Assembly (NCBI GenBank): GCA_021464525.1
Contig: JADRCO010000510.1
Coordinates: 1 to 32,132, forward strand
DNA: 32,132 nt
Reading direction: 5' to 3'
DNA from: Rhizophagus sp. LPA8_4_AMF
Lineage: Eukaryota > Glomeromycota > Glomeromycetes > Glomerales > Glomeraceae
The stretch's first letter is position 1. Each line of letters begins with the position of its first letter. This document shows positions 1 to 10,127 of this stretch, piece after piece. The notes below the pieces were generated by a model. That model was not told where the DNA came from, made no database searches, and saw nothing but the letters and a program-made list of their open reading frames with translations. The position numbers and the translations under genes were made by a program.

Positions 1-50
<50 letters not shown>
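1..50. repeat. poly-T homopolymer at window edge
   Basis: Fifty consecutive T open the window. It resembles the other long A/T runs further on and may be a natural homopolymer or an assembly edge. Confidence 0.9.
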
Positions 51-551
51 CTTAACGGATTTTCGTAATATATTTTTCCCGTTGGATTTATTATTTTATG
101 AGAAGTTTGCGGTAAGTATGGAAGGTCCCCGATAATAATCTTGGAGGAAATAAAAAAGCAAAGATTTGAATGATAAATATGCATCTTTGACGTATTGTAG
201 ACGTATGCTTTGAAAATAATTATTAATCTGAATCCTTTAATAATCATATTTCTTTTGTCAAAATAAATGTTCTATAAATGATGTGTTTTTAATTTACTAA
301 TACTCTTATTCATGTAATTATCATACTCTTAATTAATAACTTTCCTTTTCACCTTTTAGGATTTTCACTTTAATGATGAAAAAGTAATAAACTAAACGCG
401 TCGGTTTTTTTGAGTCTTGTTTTTCCACGAAAATTACCAACTACTAATTATGAAATTTTCTATAAAAATGGAATCTTGTAGAGGCTTAATTCTTCACCAA
501 AATTTTCGTCGCGGTCAATATAGTAAAAAAAAAATAATTAAGTTTCAAAGT
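51..551. other. 5' flank of HMG gene 1
   Basis: AT-rich, no convincing gene. A good 5' splice-site match (GTAAGTATGG) lies near 111 and a pyrimidine-rich 3' splice-site-like ...CTTTTAG near 360, but the sequence on either side does not join into a long reading frame. Unlike the flanks of HMG genes 2 and 3, I find no remnant of the C2HC domain here, so gene 1 has a different 5' end from its relatives. Confidence 0.5.
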
Positions 552-1004
552 ATGCCACCAACACGTACTATTTCGTCCCGAAATATTCTTCCCAGAAGTG
601 ATCCTCCTCTACCAGAACAGAGGATCCAAAAACCTCCAAACAGTTATATCACATTTTATTGTAAATTTTACAAGAAAATTTTGGATCAAGAATATCCAAA
701 TTTAACATCTCAGGAAAAAGCTATCAAGGCGGGTGAAAAATGGAGACTTTTACCCGTTGACCTCAAGAATTCATTTATTGAATTCGCAAATAACGAACGT
801 TTACTCAAAAAAGGTCCCCCAAGACCAAAAATTGTACAAGGATCGATGGAAAATCCTCAGTTTGAATCGGAATTGAGGGTAATTTTCGATGATCGTTGTC
901 ATAAAGACGTTCGCTTAAGTGAAAGTCTCAATAAAATCCCTTCGGATGAAGGTGATTACGATAGAATTTTTGATCAATATATTGACAAGAATGCTTACAG
1001 TTAA
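552..1004 (+). CDS. HMG-box protein 1 (MATA_HMG-like)
   Basis: Predicted 150-residue DNA-binding protein, probably a nuclear transcription factor. The HMG box covers about residues 28-86. It starts with the family signature PPNSYITFY, has the basic stretch KFYKKIL, the helix-2 region LTSQEKAIKAGEKW with the conserved Trp, and ends in NSFIEFANNERLL. A C-terminal tail (about 105-147: FDDRCHKDVRL, then SDEGDYDRIFDQYID) is shared with HMG genes 2 and 3 but is outside the box. I chose the ATG at 552; the frame stays open upstream with ATGs at 450 and 468, but that stretch is low-complexity and has no counterpart in the paralogues. The gene is unspliced. Its box is nearly identical to gene 3 while its tail and 3' flank match gene 2. 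The target DNA is unknown. Confidence 0.85.
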   Translation: MPPTRTISSRNILPRSDPPLPEQRIQKPPNSYITFYCKFYKKILDQEYPNLTSQEKAIKAGEKWRLLPVDLKNSFIEFANNERLLKKGPPRPKIVQGSMENPQFESELRVIFDDRCHKDVRLSESLNKIPSDEGDYDRIFDQYIDKNAYS

Positions 1005-1705
1005 GCAACATTAGTCTATTTTTTTTTTTAATAACATTCAAATTTTGAGATTAATTATGCTAATTAAGATTATAAATTTTAAGATTTTTCACATTTATGT
1101 TAATTAAACCTAAACTATTTATTTTTAAATTGTAATTTAAGTTTATAAAACAATAACTTATTTATGTACAGTACACTTATGTATTTTAAAATTATAGATT
1201 TTAGACGTTTTAAAATTAATTAGATAAATATATATTTTTTATTTTTTAAAGCTTAATAAATAAGCTTTATCGTTTCGGGCAAATTAATTTGATTCAGCGT
1301 CTAATTTACTTTACGGTTACCGTTCGTTGTAAAGATCTATCATATCATATAATTAATTACAAAAAAATTTGGTTTTTTAACGAAAAAATATTATTATTTT
1401 CATTTTCAAACCAGTAGAAATAATAATTGAAAATTTATGGAGGATCAAACAATATATGTATTAAGTAATTTTTTTTTTTAAGATCAATAAGGTTTAATTA
1501 AGGTTTCTTAATGCAACAACAGTATTGCGGTATAGACGGAACTTCTATTAAATAGTATGCTTGGGTAGAATTCTTGATAATTATGTTTTACATTTATTAT
1601 GATTTTCTCGATAGATAACTTACTATTATCACCTATATTATTATATGCTTATGATATCCATAATTCGTTTACAAATGTAAGATAAAATTTCTATAAGAAT
1701 AAATT
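880..1705 (+). repeat. Duplicated gene tail and 3' flank, copy 1
   Basis: From the last third of HMG gene 1 to about 1705 this matches 7470-8240 nearly base for base apart from small indels, including a stretch of about 55 bp near 1495-1555 absent from the second copy. Shared landmarks are a run of A/T-rich 3' UTR, GCTTAATAAATAAGCTTT, the TTTCGGGCAAATTAATTTG block and GGAGGATCAAACAATATATG. AATAAA at about 1255 could serve as a polyadenylation signal. The similarity stops sharply near 1705. Confidence 0.85.
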
Positions 1706-2128
1706 AATTTAATAAAAAAATCCTTAAGATACTAATTTTAAACCGTGTTCAAATAAGAAAAAATGTTGATGTGAAAAAAAAGCATTAAAAGTGTAACAAA
1801 TAATTTTAAAGTCATATTTTTTCACTGCGTATACATGACAAAGTGCGAAACTTTAATTCAAATCTCAATTAATATCTTACATCGAACGTGATAATTAAGT
1901 TCAGTTTGTTTTAGGCCGTTCTCAAACACCCTCTTTGATTCATTAAAGATTTGATTGGCCAAAAAAACTGAGTGTGATGATCATCCAAGTCAAAAAATCA
2001 AAAAACTGGGAGCTAGAAACCATCTTTTTCTTTCATAGAGTTGCTCGCTCTGATTGGCTAAAAAATGCTGTATTTCCCAATTTGTAGCATGTTTCCTCGT
2101 GTTGATTGTCATTTTTTACCACACCACT
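1706..2128. other. Intergenic, no gene seen
   Basis: AT-rich. Two short related segments containing TGATTGGC(C/T)AAAAAA lie near 1950 and 2050. A CCACACCAC core, as in the repeats around 3190 and 12100, occurs at 2119-2127. No coding frame is convincing. Confidence 0.5.
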
Positions 2129-2165
2129 TAATTCTGGCCGAAAATCATAATTTTGGCCAGAGTTA
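2129..2165. repeat. TGGCC hairpin
   Basis: Imperfect palindrome: TAATTCTGGCC at 2129-2139 faces GGCCAGAGTTA at 2155-2165. Related partial copies are at 4192-4236, 8300-8310 and 15358-15388, so it looks like the end or core of a small dispersed element. Confidence 0.6.
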
Positions 2166-2814
2166 AAAAACACGTCATAAATTTTTTTCAAAAATTCTAA
2201 TTTAAATAATAAATGTATAAACCAAATTTATATAGATACAATCGCACTAAAATTTTAAAAAAATGACTAAAAAAAATTTTTTTAAAGCTAAAAATTGTAT
2301 TATACTTATAAAATCAAAATTTTCTGGTTTTCTCAAAATCTATCTGAATAACAGTCTTTATTATTTATTTTTGCTTCAATTGATTGTAATTCTTGAGCAT
2401 TATCTCAATCACTTACCGATCTCATTGAGGGAAGTGAGAACGGCCTTAAAAAATCTGTCTTCATTGACGCATGTCGGAAAAGAAAGATAGCATGATTTGC
2501 AATTGATTTCACATGACATTTACTTTCACGTGATCATATAAACTAGTATATCAAAGCACGTGACTACTGTTATTTCCACTGTACCCATTTCGTAAATTCG
2601 TGTTGGGCCTGGACTTTGTACAGAGACAGCGGGATGATCAAGTCCCTTGTAACCGCCTTAGTGTCGTACATAATAAGGGTTTGTTCACTGTTAGTCAATT
2701 TATTGACGTTTATAAAGTAGCGCGCGTTATAAACAGTGTCTACTTATGTTTCTCTGGGTAATAATAAAAAAAAAAATAATATATAACTCATTAGAAACTT
2801 ATTTTTGTCATTTA
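2166..2814. other. Intergenic with small GC-richer island
   Basis: No supported gene. The frame open at 2263-2490 is low-complexity and unlike any family I know. Two CACGTG sites lie at 2527 and 2557. About 2600-2690 is clearly GC-richer than its surroundings and contains the pair GGACTT / AAGTCC; it may be the remnant of an older gene or element. Confidence 0.4.
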
Positions 2815-3212
2815 TTAGCTTCAAAGCTTTGGTTTATTTGACTATATATATATATATATATCATGATAATCAGAGATATTACATAGTTATCTCTATTTAT
2901 TGTATTGCAAGGCACATAATAAGTCTATACTAAACCTTGCACTATAATTTTCAATTATAAGATTTTGCTCCATTAAAAATAAAATCATAGCATTATTGTT
3001 CTGCGATTTAAATTTAGACACTACTGGCAGAGAATATGATTTTCTTTTTTTTAATAAAGTGCATTTTAGGTCACTAAGATTAGATTTTCCGAGATATACT
3101 GTACGTGTGATGAGTAAGCATCCAAGGATGTATGATGCACATTGCACAGTAGTAATGGCATCCAAAATAAGCAAATCGGTATGGCATCCGAGGGTGGTGT
3201 GGTAGCGTGTTA
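2815..3212 (+). repeat. Duplicated flank block, copy 1
   Basis: Diverged but collinear with 9738-10127: both begin with CAAAGCTTTGGTTTATTTGAC or a close variant, share the segment around ATTGTTCTG(C/T)GAT and CAGAGAATAT, and end in TCGGTATGG followed by GGCATCCGAGGGTGGTGTGG. Together with the HMG gene tails this shows that two neighbouring segments of about 3 kb are copies. The small frames open on both strands here are explained by the repeat and are not called. Confidence 0.7.
3183..3202 (+). repeat. GGTGGTGTGG motif copy
   Basis: GGCATCCGAGGGTGGTGTGG. An identical copy lies at 10100-10119 and an exact reverse complement at 12092-12111. Shorter related copies are at 5243, 5338, 6821, 6837, 11883 and 12129. 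Confidence 0.85.
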
Positions 3213-3651
3213 ATTCGATATTAAGTTTTATATTAAAAGCAAACTCTCAATCTCATCATCAAAATAAGATTCTTCGGCTTTCCTGAATTTTAAGGTCATT
3301 TCCCGAAAAATATCAATACCAAAAAATTGAGTCGGACAAAAGCTGTCAAAGGTTTGAAGAAATTTTGTATTACTCTACTATAGGGTTTCAACAAGTTTTG
3401 GCTTCCAGGTTCTCTAAAATTCTAAAACAAATTAGGTTAAGAAAAATTGTATATCGATATATATATACGTGATATAATAATAATAGTCACGATCATTAAT
3501 TTCGCTTAATAATCAGGGGTTAAAATAAAAAGTAAATAAATAATATGTAATTATATATCCCTATGAAAAAAGTGTGTCCGGAAAATGCCCGAAATTGTCC
3601 AGAATATAATGTACAAATTCCGGTCAAAACTAAGTAGTGGGATTTTATTTA

Positions 3652-3700
3652 AAAAAAAGCCAATGACATTTGCTACGATATCATATGCTAATACCACATA
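3652..3700 (+). repeat. CCAAT-containing dispersed repeat, copy 1
   Basis: A run of A then GCCAATG, followed by CTACGATATCATATGCTAAT. It matches 5348-5400 and, more weakly, 11897-11940. Confidence 0.6.
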
Positions 3701-5337
3701 ATGAGTCTCAATTGGAAATTTTAGAAGAAAGTTAACATTGCGACATGTAATGAACCGGTTTCATACAAGTTGAGCATATCATAATACCTTTTATTTGTAT
3801 AACTTGGTTGCTAAATTCAGTTTAGACATTCGCGAGACTTTAACATATGTTTATTCTTATTCTGTGCCTATACTTACGCCTATACGTGTAGTCGGAATTC
3901 AAAAAAAGAAATTTCAATAATGCATTTATTATTAATTATTATTGTAATTTCCTTATTTGAATTCCGATGGCACATATACTCACGCCTATGCTTAGCTTAT
4001 GTTTGCGCATATGCTTCTACAATCGATATTTTACAAATAAGGGCTCATTATAGTTACATAATCAGATAACATTTTCCAATTTGGAAAGTCGTTTATCCGG
4101 ATCCGCTCCGTTCTTGATCAGCAGTAATTCGAGCCAAATGTATAGTGTCGGCCCGAATTATTCGAGCTTATTAGTATGAAAATCGCCGGAATCATAAATT
4201 CTGCCAGAACTAAAATAAAATTCTGGCTATTATGATAGGAATTAGAGACATTTATTATATATATTACTTAATTTTTCATCAAATCAATAAAGGCGTGTAA
4301 TAAAGATTAAAAATTTTTTGGTTTATAACAGATGATAAACGGATGATATGATTTAGCCGTACATATAAGCTTCTTAAATAATTATGATCAAACTTTTGCA
4401 CTATTGATAAAAGAACATTCATATTACATTAAAAAAAAGAATAGCCGAAGGAAAAAGAATATTAAAGAAAGAGAAGAAACATCACCCTCGATGTCTAAAC
4501 GTCACGCACCGAACACGTGATCGCGTGGAAATGAATTTATCTCAGCGGCGTTTTTCTTTGAGTGGCCTAATCTACTATTGTATGCATATAGCTCTTTATT
4601 ATAAAACCTAATCCGGAATTGTGGGTCATGATTTATAACCTTTTAATCTTTTTTTTTTATTTTTTGTTTTTTTCTGTAAGTAAAATTGTCAAAACATTTG
4701 TAACTCAACATCGGATGTCACATTTATTACCATAAACACATAGCAACTACCACCACGGTAACGTGACTTAGCATTACTACTGTAATCTAAAAAAATAATG
4801 GATATCTCAAATAGTTCGCAATAAAATAATATTTTTCATAATTATAACTTCTCACCTCAGTATTTTGCTGTAATTTCGTCTTAAAATGTATATGATTCTT
4901 TATTATTATAATTTATATTATTGCATTATTGCATTTTACTTTAAAATAAAACCGCGTTTTTTTCTATATGAAATATAAATATATTGTAAGATTTTTTTTT
5001 ACAAACTTATGAGTATGAAGATGAACTCGAAAAGACTTTTAATAATTTAAAATATTCAACATAAATTTTACAAAGTAAAAAGACTCATGAAAATTATTTT
5101 TAGTCAATAAGCGTTTCTTTACATTTTATTTTATTAAATACTACAAGCATTTTAAGATAAATTTGTAAAAAAAACCTCGAAAATTTAATCCCGATAAATT
5201 TGTCAAATCACGTTACCGAAAACTTTAGCTATAAACACATAGCCGAGGGTGGTGTGCAGTGCCTGATTGAGAAATTAACTGTCATTTTGTCATCAGGCAA
5301 ATTAAATTAATTTGTTAATCTTGACGTGAAATTATCT

Positions 5338-5400
5338 GGGTGGTGTGAAAAAAAAGCCAATGGTATAGCTTGTGCCACGATGTCATATGATAATACCAGA
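5338..5400 (+). repeat. GGTGGTGTG core plus CCAAT repeat, copy 2
   Basis: GGGTGGTGTG is followed directly by an A-run, GCCAATGGTATAGC, and GTGCCACGATGTCATATG. Here the two dispersed repeats (GGTGGTGTG and the CCAAT block) are joined, which suggests that they are parts of one element. Confidence 0.6.
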
Positions 5401-6095
5401 TTTAAGGATTGGTTGCGAATATACCTTATTAATTTGAAAACTTAATTAATAGTAATTGATTGGTTTTATGAAAAAGGAAGTATCGATTCTGTAACAGGGT
5501 TTCCAATTTACGGTCTTCAATAAGAAAGTGATGATCATTCATGGTTTCATCTACATCCTTTAATAATAGTAGATCGGAAACCTAATGTGCATTTTGTACA
5601 TAAATGCACAAACTCATTGTTCAAATGGAACTCACGATAAGAATAACAAAGAATACATTTTAAATGAATTTTATTATCCGATTATATAAGTAATAACTGC
5701 ATTGATGCCATACATGTCGGTAATTAAAACAGAAAATCCAACATTAATCATTTTCTCTGTATTTAATATTTTTTTTTTTTTTTTATTTAGTTATATTTAT
5801 AAGAAAAAAAGATTAATATGAAAATAATTATGACGTTCATTATCCAACACGTTAAATTTTTTTTTAAAACAAAAGTTACTCATCACGAGACATTTTATCG
5901 GTAATTATGATCATTTTGTTTAGGTACAACGTTCAACGTACTGTTCTAACAGAATCTACAGTGTACGAGTACGACTCCAAATTGTATTAGTATATCTATT
6001 ATACACGAATTCTTTTTTTATATTTCAATTTTTTACTCTCTCTGTCTATATTATTTTATACACAAATATTATTCTATATTTTATTTCACACCGAA

Positions 6096-6196
6096 ATGTC
6101 AGATCCCTTAGCAACTGGAGGTAATATTTATTTAAAATAATGATGCTAATATCATTTCTTATTTTTTTTTTTTCCTTAGGAATTCAATCTAACTAG
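6096..6196 (+). pseudogene. Spliced gene start with early stop (fragment)
   Basis: ATG at 6096 reads MSDPLATG and is preceded by a CT-rich leader and a TATA-like TTTTATACAC about 40 bp upstream. A GTAATATT 5' splice site at 6121 and a T-rich tract ending CCTTAG at 6179 define a 59-bp intron. The joined frame continues only GIQSN before TAG at 6194. It looks like the broken 5' end of a gene; no larger product can be built. Alternatively it is a chance signal. Confidence 0.35.
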
Positions 6197-6405
6197 ACAC
6201 TAAGGTAAATATAAATGAGTGGGACGTGAAATTATGATTTTTTTAAAGAAATAACGCTAATATCATTTATTCTCATTTTTTCTTAAGGGATGATTCTAAA
6301 GTACTAAAAATGGATGGGTGGACGTGAGATTATGTTTTTTTTTAAAAAAAATAACGCAACTAAATTCTGAGATGAGTAAAGATGGTGGGTACGAAATTTA
6401 CTTCT
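6138..6405 (+). repeat. Imperfect ~105-bp tandem repeat with splice-like ends
   Basis: Two and a half diverged copies. Each has CTAATATCATTT, a T-run ending in CTTAG or CTTAAG, a short A-rich middle and then (G)ATG(G)GTGG(G)ACGTGA(A/G)ATTATG, with copies starting near 6138 and 6249 and a third partial one at 6347. The unit contains the intron end and following exon of the fragment at 6096. Confidence 0.55.
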
Positions 6406-6820
6406 CTATTTTTTTTGCATACTTTTTAGGATAATAGTGGATAGATGATTTAATATCACGTGAAAAGGTAGTTATTAAAATTATATAATGGTTGTGTAAT
6501 GCATATAATATATATATTGCAAATATTATAATAATGTTATAATATGATAATATGATTATTGATATACATGTTATAAATATATTATCAATATTATAATATG
6601 GTTATTGATACATTTTATAAATAAATCATCAATATTATTGTAATTATATGACAATTATTATAATGCGAATTCTGACATGGTGTTTTAATATATATTGAAT
6701 ATAATAGCAGTTATATGCTATATATTACAAAAATATGAATATAACAGGGTTGTCATATAGGTGGTATATGGTTATCAAAAATATATGTATATATGTATAA
6801 AAAAAATTAAATGAGAATCG
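6406..6820. other. AT-rich spacer with 46-bp tandem pair
   Basis: No gene. Positions 6549-6594 and 6595-6639 are two tandem copies of a unit containing TTATTGATA and ATCAATATTAT. A CACGTG lies at 6457. Confidence 0.6.
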
Positions 6821-6848
6821 ACACCACCTTTATTTTACACCACCCTCT
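6821..6848 (-). repeat. Two ACACCACC cores upstream of relic and HMG gene 2
   Basis: ACACCACC at 6821 and ACACCACCCTC at 6837. These are the reverse complement of the GGTGGTGT core and lie just upstream of the decayed C2HC domain. Confidence 0.65.
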
Positions 6849-6884
6849 TTATTATAAATAGAAATTTGACATTTTCTTCTTTCA

Positions 6885-7136
6885 AAATTTTCTTACATTT
6901 TTCTATCGCCCAAAACGCTGCAATCGATATTACATTATAAGAAATTATAGACTTGTCTTTTACAGTTTCGTTGGGAAGTGATGAGTTTAAATCAAAAAAT
7001 TTTATAAGAAAGGCAGACAAGTTTAATTATTGGATATTTTGGCATTTACACGGATTGGAATAAATATAATTATAAAAATATCTTTGGTTATCTCACTCAC
7101 ATAGAGGATTGCCCCAACGTCAACCAAACTTAATAA
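6885..7136 (+). pseudogene. Decayed C2HC-type domain upstream of HMG gene 2
   Basis: Reading this stretch against the intact gene at 20285-20908 shows the same domain in pieces. Near 6905 SIAQNAAI matches ESQKDAASF. Around 6950-6975 CTTGTCTTTTACAG and TTGGGAAGTGATG match the DNA coding LLQCCCGSD. 7004-7050 matches RKSRQIYKFVGCLAFARI with a one-base shift near 7041. 7092-7118 reads in frame FGYLTHIEDC. Two stop codons (7131, 7134) separate it, in frame, from HMG gene 2. About 25 codons between DAASF and KVRYSNKAKG appear to be lost. It is therefore the dead N-terminal half of a former fusion gene. Confidence 0.7.
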
Positions 7137-7145
7137 AGCGATAAA

Positions 7146-7595
7146 ATGACGGGAAAAAATCGGATTCATGACACATTATACGTTCATGATGATTCCTCTA
7201 CACCATCGAAAACAAATAATAACCCGCCGAATTGTTACATAATCTTTTATTCAATGTTCTACAAAAAAATATTAGATAAAGAATTCCCAAAGTTATCACC
7301 ACAAAAGAAGGCTATAAAAGCAGGTGAAACATGGAATTCCTTGCCCGATGACCTGAAAAATTCTTTTATCGAATTCGCAAATACCGAACGATTGCTAAAA
7401 AATTGCTCACAATCAAAACAAATGATGCAACGATTGATAGAAAATCCTCAGCCTCAATCGGAATTGAGGATAATTTTCGATGATCATTGTCATAAAGACG
7501 TTCGTTTAAGCGAAAGTCTCAATAAAATCCCTTCGGATGAAGGTGATTACGATAGAATCTTCGATCAATACATTGACAAGGATGCTTGCATTTAA
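7146..7595 (+). CDS. HMG-box protein 2 (MATA_HMG-like)
   Basis: 149-residue unspliced protein, probably a nuclear DNA-binding factor. The HMG box is at about residues 27-86: PPNCYIIFYSMFYKKIL, LSPQKKAIKAGETW, then NSFIEFANTERLL. The C-terminal tail (about 105-146) keeps FDDHCHKDVRL and SDEGDYDRIFDQYID as in genes 1 and 3. ATG at 7146 is the first ATG after two in-frame stops. The DNA before it matches the linker of gene 3 (SIHGPL there, RIHDTL here), so the present start lies in what used to be the linker between a C2HC domain and the HMG box. The box is clearly more diverged from genes 1 and 3 than they are from each other, while the tail is nearly identical to gene 1. Confidence 0.85.
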   Translation: MTGKNRIHDTLYVHDDSSTPSKTNNNPPNCYIIFYSMFYKKILDKEFPKLSPQKKAIKAGETWNSLPDDLKNSFIEFANTERLLKNCSQSKQMMQRLIENPQPQSELRIIFDDHCHKDVRLSESLNKIPSDEGDYDRIFDQYIDKDACI

Positions 7596-8240
7596 GCAAT
7601 ATTTGTCTATTTTTTTTAATAACATTCAATCTTTTAGATTAATTATGTTAATTAAGATTATAAATTTTAAGATTTTTCACATTTATGTTAATTAAACCTA
7701 ATTTATTTATTTTTAAATTGTATTTTTAAGCTTTTAAAACAATAACTTATTTACGTACAGTAGTACACTTATGTATTTTAAGATTATAGATTTAGATGTT
7801 TTAAAATTAATTAGATATCTATATATTTTTTATTTTTTTAAGCTTAATAAATAAGCTTTTATCGTTTCGGGCAAATTAATTTGATTCAGCGTCTAATTTA
7901 CTTTAACGGTTACCGTTCGTTGTAAATATCTATCATATTATATACTGAATTAATTACAAAAAAATTTGGTTTTTTAACGAAAAAATATTATTATCATTTT
8001 CAAATTAGTGGAAATAATAATTATAATAATTGAAATTTATGGAGGATCAAACAATATATGTATTAAGTAATTTTTTTTATGAATCAATAAGGTTTATATG
8101 CTTGGGTAGAATTCTTGATGTGTTTTACATTTATTATGTAGATAACTTACTATTATCACCTATATATATTATGATATGCATATGATATCCATAATTCGTT
8201 TACAAATGTAAGATAAAATTTCTATAAGAATAATAAAAAT
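7470..8240 (+). repeat. Duplicated gene tail and 3' flank, copy 2
   Basis: Matches 880-1705 (see there). It begins inside the coding tail of HMG gene 2 and runs through the whole 3' UTR-like region, ending near the phrase TTCTATAAGAATAA. Confidence 0.85.
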
Positions 8241-9065
8241 TATGATTTACCTGTTACACATCAATCCTTTAATTTTCATATTACTTCAAGTTAATGCCGT
8301 AACTCTGGCCAAAAGTCACATGAAAATGTCATACAGAGAAATATCACATGACGTGATTTTAAATATACGGCGCAGTTTGTAACTAAATTACTAAAAGCTA
8401 TTCAAGCGTTACGTGGCTCTCACTTATATATCTTTTTATTTTAAAAAAAAAGATAAAACTAGATTTTTTACTTTATTCGGAAATAGAATCTTCTTCAATT
8501 AAAAGATATACAATCGTCTATTATACGAAGGCAGCAATTTCTGTTCTCAAAGAGATATTTTGGTATAGCTTGCATAAATATCCGGCTAAATCTGGTCGGT
8601 ACATTGTCATTTGGAGTTAATCAAATAAATGAATTAACCAACTTTAAATTAAAAGTAAGATAATTCGTCATTTATTGTATTATTTAACAAATTGAATAAA
8701 ATTTATTACTTGAAATATAAATGTATTTACTAATAATATGGATTAAATGTTTACTGATTTTAATCATTGTTCTTATTTAAATATTATCTGTCAGATTTAA
8801 TTAATGCGTCTGAGACAATGTTGACGTTGGAATTACATAGTTAGGGGACATCACTTATCTTTGGAGATAATAATAGACTTTAGAATCTTAACAGGAAAGC
8901 GGAACAGGGGAACTCGGCAAATTATGATAAATATAATCGCAGTCAAATCATATTGTGTTTATTAGCGATTCGCGTGTGGTATAATAGATCGAATAATTTG
9001 CACAAAATTTGATTTCATTTCTCTATATAAAATATTACATTATTGTCGGACATAAGTGCTGTGGC
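8241..9065. other. Intergenic, no gene seen
   Basis: AT-rich with a half-copy of the TGGCC hairpin at 8300-8310. About 8811-8930 is slightly GC-richer, but I find no frame in it. Confidence 0.45.
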
Positions 9066-9208
9066 GATATTGAAAGGGTGAACTTCATATTGAAAAAAAA
9101 GATAGATGCATGGATGGAAGATTTCAAGAAGGTTTGAATTACATTATTTCCGTAATGAATAACGCAATGTGCAGAGCTACTGGCAAAACTCTTTATGAAA
9201 TTGCTTGA
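9066..9208 (+). pseudogene. Retroelement integrase fragment (relic)
   Basis: Two frames joined by one shift near 9123 read DIERVNFILKKKIDAWMEDF and then QEGLNYIISVMNNAMCRATG followed by KTLYEI, ending at TGA 9206. This has the shape of the C-terminal part of an rve-type integrase core: a (V)ER.N..LK.K...WM helix containing the usual catalytic-Glu region, then a segment of the NN..C.AT..TPYE(I/L) kind. Such segments occur in LTR and domesticated Ty3-like polyproteins. There is no surrounding reverse transcriptase or LTR in view. It is a short dead fragment. Confidence 0.55.
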
Positions 9209-9737
9209 AATGAAAGTTACATGCTTCTATTTGTCACCGACAGTATTTATTACGATAAAAGATAGAGAATTATGAAATTCGAATATTATAGCATATTTTA
9301 GTTATATTGGCCTCTTAACATGTAATTCTCTTTATACTTTATTGCTGGTTCATTTAAAGATATTTCTAATATGGAAAAATTTCTAATGATTGAAAGGAAT
9401 AAAATTAAATAGTTATTGGTAAGTTACAATTTTATTTATCCAGCATTAAATAAATTTATGTATCCTTTTTATAAACTCAGAAAAACTTCACTCTTGTAAA
9501 TTCACATATAGTTATACCGTACTTTACAAATCATACTTTAAAGAGTTCTAAACGTAAAGGTTTTATATTTTATTTAAAAAAAAAATCAAATGCGTTAATA
9601 ACTATATTTTGTTTATAGCACTGTACGTTTGTTTCTTAAATAAGTGTACGAATTTTTATCACAGATTGTCCAACAATGGTTGTTGTGTGAATCAAAAAAG
9701 TATTATACTGAAAATCAGCGAAACATAAGTAATATGT
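9209..9737. other. Intergenic, no gene seen
   Basis: AT-rich sequence without a supported frame or recognisable repeat. Confidence 0.4.
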
Positions 9738-10127
9738 CAAGCTTTAGTTTATTTGACTAACATCATAATCAAAGTTATCTTTGTTATTTGAATTGTAAGA
9801 CGGCCAATAAGTGTATATTATCCATTTTCTTGACTTTTAAATTTTCTCCTTAGACTTTTTGATATTAACTCATTTCACACCAACAGCGTACTGTAATTTT
9901 TAATTGTAAGTATGTGTCCCCTTAGAAAAGAAACGGTATCATTGTTCTGTGATCCACATTTATATCAATAAGCTTAGACGCTGTCAGAGAATATTTATTT
10001 TCTTTGTCAAATACTAAAGTGCGAAAGAATTCTTAAGTTTGACATTAATTGTCGTCAATATCCGTGTGATGAGCATCCGAGGTGATGTATATCGGTATGG
10101 GCATCCGAGGGTGGTGTGGTGGCGTGT
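9738..10127 (+). repeat. Duplicated flank block, copy 2
   Basis: Collinear with 2815-3212, ending in the same GGCATCCGAGGGTGGTGTGG followed by TGGCGTGTT (TAGCGTGTT in copy 1). It is preceded here by an extra GCATCCGAGG at about 10075. Confidence 0.7.
10100..10119 (+). repeat. GGTGGTGTGG motif copy
   Basis: Identical to 3183-3202 and inverted relative to 12092-12111. The inverted pair encloses about 2.0 kb with the C2HC-domain gene. Confidence 0.85.

Larger units (their letters stand above)
3213..6095. other. Long intergenic stretch, no gene seen
   Basis: Nearly 3 kb without a supported frame. It holds a CCAAT-containing repeat at 3652-3700 and again at 5348-5400, a TGGCC hairpin relative at 4192-4236, a GC-richer patch at about 4480-4570 with a CACGTG, and two GGTGGTGTG cores at 5243 and 5338. 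The shared phrase ATAAACACATAGC occurs near 4733 and 5230. A long T-run is at about 5768-5785. Confidence 0.5.

Noticed and set aside
417-551. Upstream extension of HMG gene 1 in the same open frame
   Set aside because: It begins with a non-ATG codon, is low-complexity, and has no match in the other HMG genes; ATG 552 gives the sensible protein. ATG 450 remains possible.
2263-2490. 75-residue open frame on +
   Set aside because: F/L/K/I-rich composition typical of AT-rich non-coding DNA, no motif, no context.
2893-3205. Overlapping open frames on both strands
   Set aside because: They lie in the duplicated flank block, and the second copy (9738-10127) does not keep either frame open.
6835-7020. 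Minus-strand open frame
   Set aside because: It is the antisense of the decayed C2HC domain, which explains the sequence.
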